Assembly (NCBI GenBank): GCA_930989535.1
Contig: CAKNLK010000016.1
Location: 1 to 54,006 of the forward strand
DNA: 54,006 bases
From: an uncultured Clostridia bacterium
Lineage (GTDB): Bacteria > Bacillota > Clostridia > Christensenellales > Borkfalkiaceae
Direction of reading: 5' to 3'
Positions 17,841 to 24,942 of the stretch are shown here, piece by piece; the stretch's first letter is position 1; every line of letters starts with the position of its first letter. Both the position numbers and the translations under genes were made by a program. The notes under the pieces were generated by a model. It searched no databases. It worked only from the letters and a program-made list of their open reading frames with translations, and had not been told where the DNA came from.

Positions 17841-20800
17841 ATGGTTAAGCGCAAAAAGTTTGTAGTAACAATTTTATCCTTTTTTGCCGCGTTTTGCTTG
17901 CTGATTTCCGGGCTTTCCTTTATGCCGGCAGTGTTTGCCGCAGGAGAGACGACCGTCTACATGCAAGATGCTTCCGTGGAAAAGTACGGCCCGAGCGATT
18001 GGCAAAATGATCCCGGCGTGGAAGGTGGGATGTTTGTTCCGATTAATGAAACATGGGTTCGTTATGTCCAATTCACGTTCAGCGGCACTTCGATTTCCTT
18101 AGTCGGAACCAAGGCTTCCAATACGGGCAAATTTAACGTGTATATCGACGGAAATTCCGTTGCGCAAGGGATAGACACCAATTCGGAAACGAGCACGCAG
18201 CATGCGGTGCTGTATACCGTGTCCGATTTGACGGAAGGTTCGCACACAATTAAAGTCGAAACTTCGTACACGGCAGGCGTCGGCGAGCAGTACCTGAACT
18301 TCGAGTGCTTCCGCTACACGGCTCCGGGCGACGAAGTGGAATACGAGATGACGGAAGAGGTAATGCTCAGCGATGAACGCGTGCAATTAAAAAATGATAG
18401 TGACTGGAGCTTCGGCGGCGACGGGTATTCCAACTGTTCGTTTTGGCCGGGATTCCCGCGCACGGTTACCTTTTCGTTCAGCGGCAATAAAATCGAGTTA
18501 ATCGGCAAATTAAAGCCGGACGGCGGCGCATTCGACGTCACGATCGACGGCGAGCCTGCCGGCAGCGTCGATACTCTCCGCGAGGATTTGGAAGCAGACC
18601 TCGCCGACCAGGTGTTGTTTACGGCAGAAGGACTGTCGGACGGCCCGCACACCATTTTGCTGTCGACGACGACCGAGGATACGACAAAATGGCTCTCCCT
18701 GAAGAGTTTCCGCGTATACTCCGAAAAGAAGGCGGAAGCGGAGGTTCGCTTGAAAGAAGTGGACGAGGACAGCGCGGAAATTGAGTACTCCGGCACTTGG
18801 ACGGGCGGAGAGGATGCCGGCTATATCCGCGGCGGATACAAGAGCACGAGCGCCGACGGGGCGAAGGCCACCGTGGTATTCACGCCGTATAAGGGCGGTA
18901 AAGCCTATGTAGCTTTGGGCAGCGCAAGCTCGAGCGCCCGCGTAAAAGTGACGTTGGACGGAGCAACCGTCGCCGAAAAGGATATCAACGGGTATGAGAT
19001 AATTGAGACCGCGGAGTTGGATGTTTCGGAGCACACGCTCGTTGTCGAGCGCGTTTCGGGCGGAGCGCTGCGCTTGGATTGCGTCTATTACCAGGCGGAA
19101 TCGATTGGTACTCTCAGTGAAACGAAGGACTCGGTGGAAGACGAAGGCTTTACCTACACCGGCGAGTTTATCAGCCAGGGCGGAAGATACTTCTCCTCCT
19201 CGCAGGGTGCATCTGTCAGCTATACTTTGAGCGGGGCGAATATCAAGTCGATTTCGATTATGAGCAAAAAGCATATCGACTCCGCTACAATCAAAATCTC
19301 CCTCAACGATACGGTGTTGGAGGAAGCGCTGGATTTGAAGGTTCCGACGCCGGTCGGAGACAATATCCCCGTGTATACGATTAACGGGGACGCGCTCGAC
19401 CCGAATGCGGAGTATACAATCAAAATCGAAGTGGTTACCGCGGATACCAGCCTGTATTTTGAGTTCTACGGCCTGCAAATCGAAACGTATAAGCAGGAAG
19501 CGGATATCGACTTGTTCGACTACGTTTTGCCGGATGATATTTCCGCCCCTGCCGGCAGTGAGTTGGTGGAAAAGGATATCAACGCTGCCAACATTACCTT
19601 GAACGGCTTTACTAAGGAAAGCGATGCGTTCGTCTCCACCGAAGAGGGGCAGTCCATCGTATATACCTTCCGCGGCGTCGGTTTCCAGATTCGCGCAAAC
19701 AAGGCGGATTCCTTCGGTAAGTTCGAGGTATATATCGACGGCGCGAACGCCTCTTCCGCAAAGGTGAATACGTTTGCGGCAACGGACGGCGCGGATGTGG
19801 TCGTGTATCACAGCGGCGAACTTTCGCTCGGCGTTCATACGGTCGAAATTCGCAGCATCGAAGAATACAGCATCAACTCGACGGGCAGCCGCCTGGAGAT
19901 TACCGGGTTCAACGTATTCCGCGCCGAAGGTACGGATGAGGACAATTTGGACCCCGCCTACGACGATATCCCTGTCAGCGATTATACGCTGAAGGATAAC
20001 GAGGAAAGAAGCGCGATTGCTTTCAACGACGCAGAGCGCGTAACTTCTGACTTCGGCACTACGGGAACCGCTTGGGTTGACATTACTGCCGGAAGGCAGA
20101 TTACGCTGACTTTCCGCGGCACGGGCGTTGAAGTGGTGGGCGACATGGGCCCGGATAAAGGGCGCATTGCGGTGTATGTCGACGGTGCTCTGTACGGCAA
20201 CGTCAATACCTATTCCGCAACGCCGCAGACCGGGCAGGTTTTAGTCCGCTTGACCGATTTGGGCAACACCCAACATCAGGTGCGCTTGGTTATCCTTTCC
20301 GAACACGCGCTTGCTTCCACGGGAAATTACATTGTCGTCAGCGGATTCAATGCAATTTGCATTCAGAATGATGTCGATAAATCTCAGCTTTTGAACAACG
20401 ATCATTACAGCGTCACAAGCTATTTGATGGGGACGGACTATGCGGATACTTATTACGGCGGAGACGTGTTGTTCAGCAACCAAGACGGTGCGTATATCCA
20501 GCTGCAGTTCCAGGGCACCCTGCTCCGCATTCACGGAAACAAGAGCTCCGACGGCGGCGTCGGCAGCGTCTATGTCGATGGAGAGCTTTACGGTACTTTT
20601 AATACGCGCGATGACGCCTTTGCTACGCAGGCTCCTCTGTTTATAGTTAAAGATCTCGAACCGAACGTCAACCATACGGTGCGCATCGTTATCGAAACAG
20701 AATACAACCCCGTGCCTGCGTTGGCGTATGTATCGATTGACTACTTCGTAGTCGAAGATTATGCAGACTTTGCGTTCGAAGGATACCCTGAACCTCCTGC

Positions 20801-20996
20801 AGACGCCGATATGGGAACGCTGGAAGACCCCGAGTTGATTCTGCGTCCATCTTCGGATAAAGATTTCGGCGAGCTGGCGGCTTCCAATTCGGGCGGATGC
20901 TCCGGAACGGTTTACTATTCCGTCGGCGCGCTCGGCGCTGCCGTAGTGGTGGTTTCGGCAATTCTTCTGCTGCGCAGAAAAAAGAAGGCTGACTGA
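17841..20996 (+). CDS. secreted surface protein with seven beta-sandwich repeats and a GGCS/membrane C-terminal tail
   Basis: A 1051-residue protein with signal peptide 1-34 (PAVFA/AGE) and no recognisable catalytic domain. Seven units of 120-145 residues end near positions 156, 295, 420, 550, 695, 843 and 974. Most share the pattern F-x-G-x-G-(I/V)-x-(L/V)-x-G, then G-x-(F/V)-x-V-Y-(I/V)-D-G, then L-x-x-x-x-H-T-(I/V). That pattern is typical of galactose-binding-like carbohydrate modules. The units are diverged from one another rather than freshly duplicated. The tail is a linker, SGGCSG with Cys1020, a hydrophobic helix and RRKKK. As last gene of the importer operon it likely holds a polysaccharide at the cell surface for the GH99-like partner. 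Ligand unknown. Confidence 0.72.
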   Translation: MVKRKKFVVTILSFFAAFCLLISGLSFMPAVFAAGETTVYMQDASVEKYGPSDWQNDPGVEGGMFVPINETWVRYVQFTFSGTSISLVGTKASNTGKFNVYIDGNSVAQGIDTNSETSTQHAVLYTVSDLTEGSHTIKVETSYTAGVGEQYLNFECFRYTAPGDEVEYEMTEEVMLSDERVQLKNDSDWSFGGDGYSNCSFWPGFPRTVTFSFSGNKIELIGKLKPDGGAFDVTIDGEPAGSVDTLREDLEADLADQVLFTAEGLSDGPHTILLSTTTEDTTKWLSLKSFRVYSEKKAEAEVRLKEVDEDSAEIEYSGTWTGGEDAGYIRGGYKSTSADGAKATVVFTPYKGGKAYVALGSASSSARVKVTLDGATVAEKDINGYEIIETAELDVSEHTLVVERVSGGALRLDCVYYQAESIGTLSETKDSVEDEGFTYTGEFISQGGRYFSSSQGASVSYTLSGANIKSISIMSKKHIDSATIKISLNDTVLEEALDLKVPTPVGDNIPVYTINGDALDPNAEYTIKIEVVTADTSLYFEFYGLQIETYKQEADIDLFDYVLPDDISAPAGSELVEKDINAANITLNGFTKESDAFVSTEEGQSIVYTFRGVGFQIRANKADSFGKFEVYIDGANASSAKVNTFAATDGADVVVYHSGELSLGVHTVEIRSIEEYSINSTGSRLEITGFNVFRAEGTDEDNLDPAYDDIPVSDYTLKDNEERSAIAFNDAERVTSDFGTTGTAWVDITAGRQITLTFRGTGVEVVGDMGPDKGRIAVYVDGALYGNVNTYSATPQTGQVLVRLTDLGNTQHQVRLVILSEHALASTGNYIVVSGFNAICIQNDVDKSQLLNNDHYSVTSYLMGTDYADTYYGGDVLFSNQDGAYIQLQFQGTLLRIHGNKSSDGGVGSVYVDGELYGTFNTRDDAFATQAPLFIVKDLEPNVNHTVRIVIETEYNPVPALAYVSIDYFVVEDYADFAFEGYPEPPADADMGTLEDPELILRPSSDKDFGELAASNSGGCSGTVYYSVGALGAAVVVVSAILLLRRKKKAD

Positions 20997-21020
20997 ATTT
21001 AAGGGACTCTACATTTAGAG

Positions 21021-21660
21021 TTATGAATCGAACAGGAAACCCAAAAGCAAATTTGCTTTTGGGTTTCTTTTATATTTACGTGCGAAATCGTCGGATTGTT
21101 TCACGGAAGCGTCTAAGCCTGCATAAGCGACGAGTTTGGGTGCGAGTTGAAATCTTGAAATATCGCCGATTTCGCCGACGATGGCAGAGCCGAGAACACT
21201 GCTTATTTCCGTAATGGTAGTAATTACGGCACTGTTAGTGGCGGAGAACAGTTTGAAGAATTCCTTGTCCAACGCAGCGATTTGTTTTTCGGTAAAATCG
21301 ATCTGTTCAACGAGCTGTTTGATTTGGAAAGAGAAAGAATTTAATGCGAAAGAAATGCCGATGGATTGTTCGGCGGCAGATTTAATGGATTGTGTTTTTT
21401 CTCTGCCCAATTTTCCACGACTGGCTTTATGCAAGAAGTTGGTTAATTTCGTGGTAGAGATCTCGACAAAATCTTCGGGGGGGGGGGGATATTAAATGAA
21501 AGAAGCAATTGTTTGCTCGTAACGCCGAAAACGTCGCTGAAAAGAGTTTCGTATTCTGGAAACACTTGCTCCAAAAGACAAATGACTTTGCGTTTCAAAT
21601 CCAAGCAAAGGTTAACAGGCGAAAAATGAAAGCGGGCAAGATTCTTTAAGACAATGATGT
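21021..21660 (-). pseudogene. IS110-family transposase remnant, frameshifted
   Basis: Two adjacent minus-strand frames together give the middle and C-terminal part of an IS110/IS116/IS902 transposase. The upstream piece contains DLKRKVICLLEQVFPEYE and SDVFGVTSKQLLL. The downstream piece contains ITEISSVLGSAIVGEIGDISRF and KLVAYAGLDASVKQS. They are separated by a frameshift at a run of 12 G (21477-21488). After the run the second frame reads PEDFVEISTTKLTNFLHK, continuing the protein. The N-terminal catalytic DEDD domain is absent and the C-terminus runs into the operon terminator. No functional transposase is possible, and no IS ends were found. Confidence 0.8.
21036..21071 (+). terminator. 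terminator of the glycan operon
   Basis: A perfect 15-bp stem, GAAACCCAAAAGCAA with TTGCTTTTGGGTTTC, followed by TTTTATA. It also forms the last codons of the IS110 remnant on the opposite strand, so the insertion sequence was truncated right at this hairpin. Confidence 0.85.
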
Positions 21661-21670
21661 TTTCTTCCGG

Positions 21671-21880
21671 ATGGGCGATTATTTTGAAGGGCATCACATG
21701 CACGACTTGCGCCACACGTTTATTACGCGCGCGCAGGAAGTTGCGATCCGCCGCGAGATCGTTTCATTATAGGCAGGGCATGCGCCCGATTCGAGCGTTA
21801 CGACTACCGTCTATACGCATTTGGAGCAGAACGAACAGATTCAGCAGGAAGAGATAAAAAAGTTTGATTACGCTCTGTAA
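21671..21880 (+). pseudogene. tyrosine recombinase (phage-type integrase) C-terminal remnant
   Basis: The frame reads MGDYFEGHHMHDLRHTFITR, then VAIRREIVSL, TAG (21770-21772), AGHAPDSSVTTTVYTHLEQN, and stops at 21878. This contains the HxLRH box and the Tyr nucleophile (VYTHL) of tyrosine recombinases. The expected Trp before AGHA has become a stop (TGG to TAG). Everything upstream of box II is missing, replaced by the IS110 fragment. The 3' end faces a tRNA-Leu half-gene about 230 bases on, the usual int-att arrangement. Confidence 0.82.
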
Positions 21881-22114
21881 ACAAACCGAAAAGATGTGAA
21901 AAGCAAACAATTTGTTCCCCAAATCCTTCCCCAAAGTCGATGTTTCAGTGATTTTAGCGGCATTTTTTGTGAATTTGCCGTGTTTGAACCAAACATTGAA
22001 TATTTTGATTTTTGGGGAACGGGGAGGGGATTTTGAAGTTAAAAAGCGCAAAAAGAGAAACCACAATATGCAGCAAATTTGATTGAGAATCTACCATATA
22101 GAGTGGTTTTTCCG
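21881..22114. other. integrase-to-att spacer with GTTCCCC motifs
   Basis: No gene is visible here. GTTCCCC occurs at 21914-21920, and inverted (GGGGAAC) at 22014-22020. Two more copies follow the tRNA half as a tandem CGTTCCCCAA/CGTTCCCCAC (22261-22280). Spaced direct and inverted copies next to int could be arm-type integrase sites of the lost element. That is an inference. Confidence 0.35.
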
Positions 22115-22172
22115 TGGTGCCCGCGATCGGGCTTGAACCGATACGACTGTCACGGCTCAGGATTTTGAGTCT
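22115..22172 (-). other. 3' half of a tRNA-Leu (CAA loop), probable att remnant
   Basis: Read on the minus strand this is the anticodon loop CTCAAAA, the variable arm, a T arm with GGTTCAAGCCC and ...GGGCACCA. The 5' half is missing and the anticodon stem does not close (GGCAGA against TCCTG), so it is not a working tRNA. The T arm and acceptor differ from the intact tRNA-Leu(TAA) at 24764-24852. The parent gene must therefore be another Leu isoacceptor elsewhere in the chromosome. The position downstream of an integrase end marks an attachment site. Confidence 0.7.
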
Positions 22173-22400
22173 GCCGAGGCCCCGAAAAAATCATCAAAAA
22201 AGCTGCTTTTTTGCATAGTTTTTATAGAAAAATCATTGTTTTTTTGCAAGTTAAAAATTGCGTTCCCCAACGTTCCCCACTTTTTAAAAAGCAGCGGAAA
22301 AGGGATAAAATCAACGTCAGCCCCGCATGACTATTTGTCTCCCGGGGATTGTTTTTTATGTTGAAAAAATTAATTTTATTGCTAATATATAAGCAATTTA

Positions 22401-22438
22401 TAGACAGAATAGAAAAAAAGTGCTAAAATAATAGCACT
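22401..22438 (+). promoter_or_regulatory. hipBA promoter with palindromic operator
   Basis: TAGACA (22401-22406), 17-bp spacer, TAAAAT (22424-22429). The -10 is embedded in the palindrome AGTGCTA-AAATAA-TAGCACT (22419-22438), a natural binding site for a HipB dimer. The palindrome abuts the ATG at 22439, leaving no room for a Shine-Dalgarno. Confidence 0.7.
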
Positions 22439-22729
22439 ATGAAACAGAAGTATGATATTCGTGAATTTGTCGATGTTCCGACAAGGCAATCGGTGCTTTC
22501 AGCTCTTGTAGAGCGCGTCAGGGCGCGCAGGAAAGAGCAGGGCCTTTCACAGAAACAGCTTGCCGCGCGTTCGGGGGTAAGCTACGCGTCCGTACGTCGG
22601 TTTGAAACGGAAGGGGAAATTTCACTCTCTTCGCTCATGCGTATTGCGCAGGTACTTGATTGTATGCAAGATTTCGACGCTCTCTTTCGGGCAAAACGGA
22701 TTGTTGACTTAAAGGAGTTTCAAGGATGA
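22439..22729 (+). CDS. hipB: HipB-type antitoxin, XRE-family repressor
   Basis: A 96-residue HTH protein that should neutralise HipA and repress the operon. The helix-turn-helix is LSQKQLAARSGVSYASVRRFE (about 39-59, the second helix being SYASVRRF). The N-terminal 25 residues form a probable partner-contact helix. Its stop overlaps the hipA start (ATGA), the usual coupling in HipBA pairs. No ribosome site precedes the ATG, so either the mRNA is leaderless or translation starts at an internal GTG after AAGG at codon 21, which would still keep the HTH. Confidence 0.85.
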   Translation: MKQKYDIREFVDVPTRQSVLSALVERVRARRKEQGLSQKQLAARSGVSYASVRRFETEGEISLSSLMRIAQVLDCMQDFDALFRAKRIVDLKEFQG

Positions 22730-23820
22730 TTGCAGATATTAAAAAGGTTACCGTATATTATAACGGGCGTATCGTCGGGTATCTTGCGCAAATTGAAGAG
22801 GGGGTTGTCGGTTTTCAGTATGACGATGAATGGCTGAAAAACGGATTTTCGATTTCGCCGTTGTCGTTGCCGCTGCGCAAAGAAATTTTTGTAAGCAAAA
22901 GAAAACAGTTTGACGGGTTGTACGGCGTGTTTTGGGACGGTCTGCCCGACGGATGGGGCGAATTGCTCGTCAAGCGGTATCTTGCAAAACAGGGAATCAA
23001 TTATGACAGGCTTTCGCCGCTTACAAAACTTTCGCTGATCGGGGAAAACGGTTTGGGCGGATTGCGCTATGAGCCGTCGCAGTTTTCGGCTGATAGTGCG
23101 GAGGCGCACGATTTTGATACGTTTGCGCAAGAGGTGGAAAGAATTTTGAATGATGAGGATACGGACGATTTGGACGCCGTTTATCGTTTGGGCGGTTCGA
23201 GCGGCGGCGCACGGCCAAAAGCGCATGTTCGTATCGACGGGCAAGATTGGATCGTAAAATTTCCCTGCCGTATCGATCCGCAAAATATCGGGGAGCAGGA
23301 ATACAAAGCAAATGCTGTGGCGCGAGAGTGTGGAATTGCGGTCAATGAGTTTTGTTTGTTTCCGTCGCGGATTTGTTCGGGATATTTCGGGGCAAAACGG
23401 TTTGACAGGAAGAACGGCAGGCGGATTCATGTTTTGTCGCTTGCCGCGATTTTGGAAACGACGCATCGCCAACCAAATCTCGATTATGGGCATCTGTTTA
23501 ACGTGACGGAAAACATTTGTGCCGAAAAAGGGGAGATGTACGAAGTATTCCGCCGTATGTGTTTCAATGTTTATTACGGCAATAAGGACGATCATAGTAA
23601 AAATTTTGCATTTTTGTATGATGAAGAGAGAGGGGGCTATTGTCTTTCGCTGGCATATGATCTGACGAGAACGGCCGGAAAATTCGAGCATGAAATGACC
23701 GTAAACGGCGCAGGAAATCCGACAGACGACGATATTCTTGCACTTGCGGAAGATTTTAAGCTGAATTTACAAACCTGCCGCAAGATCATGGAAGAAATCA
23801 AAGCGCGGATTGATCGTTAA
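22726..23820 (+). CDS. hipA: HipA-type serine/threonine kinase toxin
   Basis: A 364-residue kinase. E. coli HipA phosphorylates glutamyl-tRNA synthetase and causes persistence; the target of this relative is unknown. An N-terminal HipA_N subdomain (YNGRIVGYLAQIEEG...DGLPDGWGELL) is followed by the kinase core. The Ser loop GGSSGGARPKA has Ser158 at the position of the E. coli autophosphorylated Ser150. The catalytic segment is YGNKDDHSKN, with Asp288 and Asn293, and the metal Asp312 lies in LAYDL. All key residues are intact, so the toxin should be active. It lies in a decayed island, consistent with retention by addiction. Confidence 0.9.
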   Translation: MIADIKKVTVYYNGRIVGYLAQIEEGVVGFQYDDEWLKNGFSISPLSLPLRKEIFVSKRKQFDGLYGVFWDGLPDGWGELLVKRYLAKQGINYDRLSPLTKLSLIGENGLGGLRYEPSQFSADSAEAHDFDTFAQEVERILNDEDTDDLDAVYRLGGSSGGARPKAHVRIDGQDWIVKFPCRIDPQNIGEQEYKANAVARECGIAVNEFCLFPSRICSGYFGAKRFDRKNGRRIHVLSLAAILETTHRQPNLDYGHLFNVTENICAEKGEMYEVFRRMCFNVYYGNKDDHSKNFAFLYDEERGGYCLSLAYDLTRTAGKFEHEMTVNGAGNPTDDDILALAEDFKLNLQTCRKIMEEIKARIDR

Positions 23821-23893
23821 GTATTATAAGAAATTATTTGGTTGCCGTTATCGGCAAAATTAATTGAAAGTAAGAATAAAGAAGGGAAAACTA

Positions 23894-24001
23894 ATGAACG
23901 AATTTGATAGAGAAATTTTAAAAACAAATCAAGTTATTTGTGATAATATAGCAAAGAAAGAAGCTTTGGGAACAGCACTTTTATCGCAGAATATTATTTA
24001 A
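23894..24001 (+). pseudogene. 5' remnant of an unknown gene (35 codons)
   Basis: After AAGGGAAAAC the ATG opens MNEFDREILKTNQVICDNIA...LLSQNII and then stops. The sequence recalls the N-terminus of a larger hypothetical family, seen beside defence or toxin genes, that continues after LLSQNI with LAQLRNFVEHI-like residues. Here the frame ends at that point and AT-rich DNA follows. It is probably a truncated relic. The family recollection is weak and needs a search. Confidence 0.4.
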
Positions 24002-24073
24002 TCTAATAAGTAAATTTATCAATTTTATAGGGGAATTATAGCTTTAACAGTGGGCTACATTTAATATAAAAAT

Positions 24074-24113
24074 AAAAAGGAATGGCAGATAACTTGTTAG
24101 CCGTTCCTTTTTA
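24074..24113 (+). terminator. intrinsic terminator in the island
   Basis: AAAAAGGAATGGC pairs with GCCGTTCCTTTTT (one G-U pair) around a 13-nt loop. It could end the hipBA transcript, since no other hairpin lies after hipA. Confidence 0.7.
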
Positions 24114-24166
24114 TCGAAAGAAAGTTAAATCTATCGGATAAATTATTTAGAAATCCTGATAAAGTA

Positions 24167-24195
24167 TTGAAATGAGCATGAGAGTATGCTATAAT
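24167..24195 (+). promoter_or_regulatory. promoter of the small HTH gene
   Basis: TTGAAA (24167-24172), exactly 17 bp, perfect TATAAT (24190-24195). GAGGTG follows at 24215, ahead of the ATG at 24226. Confidence 0.8.
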
Positions 24196-24225
24196 TGGTT
24201 TGTAATAATTTTTAGAGGTGACTCT

Positions 24226-24453
24226 ATGGCTTTAAGTTATAATAAGCTTTGGAAATTGCTTATCGATAAAGGAATGACGAAGACGGAAATGCGTATCAAA
24301 GCGGATATATCGACAACTACGCTCGCAAAACTTGGCAAAAACGAAACCGTCTCCATGGATGTTTTGCTTCGGATTTGCAAAGTGCTTAAATGTGATATAT
24401 CGGATATTATAGAGATCATCAACGAGGAGGACGAGGGGGATGGCAACCAGTAA
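24226..24453 (+). CDS. small HTH regulator of the Cro/C1 (YozG-like) type
   Basis: A 75-residue DNA-binding protein: MALSYNKLWKLLIDKGMTKT, HTH ADISTTTLAKLGKNETVSMDV, then ICKVLKCDISDIIEII. This is the short single-domain form common in mobile elements and restriction or abortive-infection modules. It has its own strong promoter and a good ribosome site (GAGGTG). The start of the following broken gene overlaps its 3' end, so the two were once an operon. With the partner dead, it may be an orphan repressor. Confidence 0.85.
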   Translation: MALSYNKLWKLLIDKGMTKTEMRIKADISTTTLAKLGKNETVSMDVLLRICKVLKCDISDIIEIINEEDEGDGNQ

Positions 24454-24660
24454 AAAGTTAGAGTTATTTATCACAATGGACAGCCGGATGGGATTCGTTT
24501 GATCAGGCGTCACCTTTCGCAAATGACAACGTATGTCATTCCTCGCCCACTTCTTTCAGATGCTAAGAAAATAACAGGGATTAATCGTCCTGATATTTAT
24601 TATCTTATCAACGAGAATGATGAAAATAAGATCGCTCAGAGCGTTACAACCGGATTCTGA
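24440..24660 (+). pseudogene. frameshifted N-terminal remnant of a GIY-YIG-nuclease-family protein
   Basis: An ATG overlapping the HTH gene reads MATSKKLELFIT, then goes out of frame near 24478. The shifted frame continues GQPDGIRLIRRHLSQMTTYV, IPRPLLSDAKKI and RPDIYYLINENDEN, stopping at 24658. The order LELFI-x-DGxPxGI, PR-x-L, P-x-(V/I)-Y-x-LI matches the N-terminal domain of bacterial GIY-YIG/DUF4357-type proteins. The nuclease core and C-terminus are absent. I assign the family from memory of this pattern. Confidence 0.55.
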
Positions 24661-24714
24661 TAATCCGCATGAAAGATCGTTGCTCGCTCCGAAAGGAAAG
24701 TCCGATTTTGAAAT

Positions 24715-24762
24715 GTAAAAAATCAGACCTGCTCCACCATTACGGTAAAGCAGGTCTGATTT
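24715..24762 (-). terminator. terminator of tRNA-Leu
   Basis: On the minus strand the 12-bp stem AATCAGACCTGC with GCAGGTCTGATT is followed by a run of T. It lies directly after the tRNA CCA. Confidence 0.85.
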
Positions 24763-24763
24763 G

Positions 24764-24852
24764 TGGTGCCGCTGACCGGACTCGAACCGGTACGGAGGGT
24801 TAACTCCGAGGGATTTTAAGTCCCTTGCGTCTGCCAGTTTCGCCACAGCGGC
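24764..24852 (-). tRNA. tRNA-Leu (anticodon TAA)
   Basis: An 89-nt class II tRNA with encoded CCA. The acceptor GCCGCTG pairs with CAGCGGC, the anticodon stem-loop is GGGA-CTTAAAA-TCCC, and a long variable arm (CGGAGTTAACCCTCCG) is present. It borders the decayed island but is not the parent of the half tRNA at 22115. Confidence 0.96.
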
Positions 24853-24914
24853 ATGAATGGAATATCGAATTGTCGGGCACGTAGCAAACATTTTTTGTTT
24901 TGGTGCAAAAAAAT

Positions 24915-24942
24915 ATTATACGTATTGCAATAATTGTGTCAA
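24915..24942 (-). promoter_or_regulatory. promoter of tRNA-Leu
   Basis: Perfect TTGACA (24937-24942) and TATAAT (24915-24920) with a 16-bp spacer on the minus strand. The -35 overlaps the last codons of the upstream acetyltransferase gene. Confidence 0.85.

Noticed and set aside
22320..22360. GCCCCG...CGGGG followed by T6 as a terminator
   Set aside because: Only five pairs around an 18-nt loop; too weak to call.
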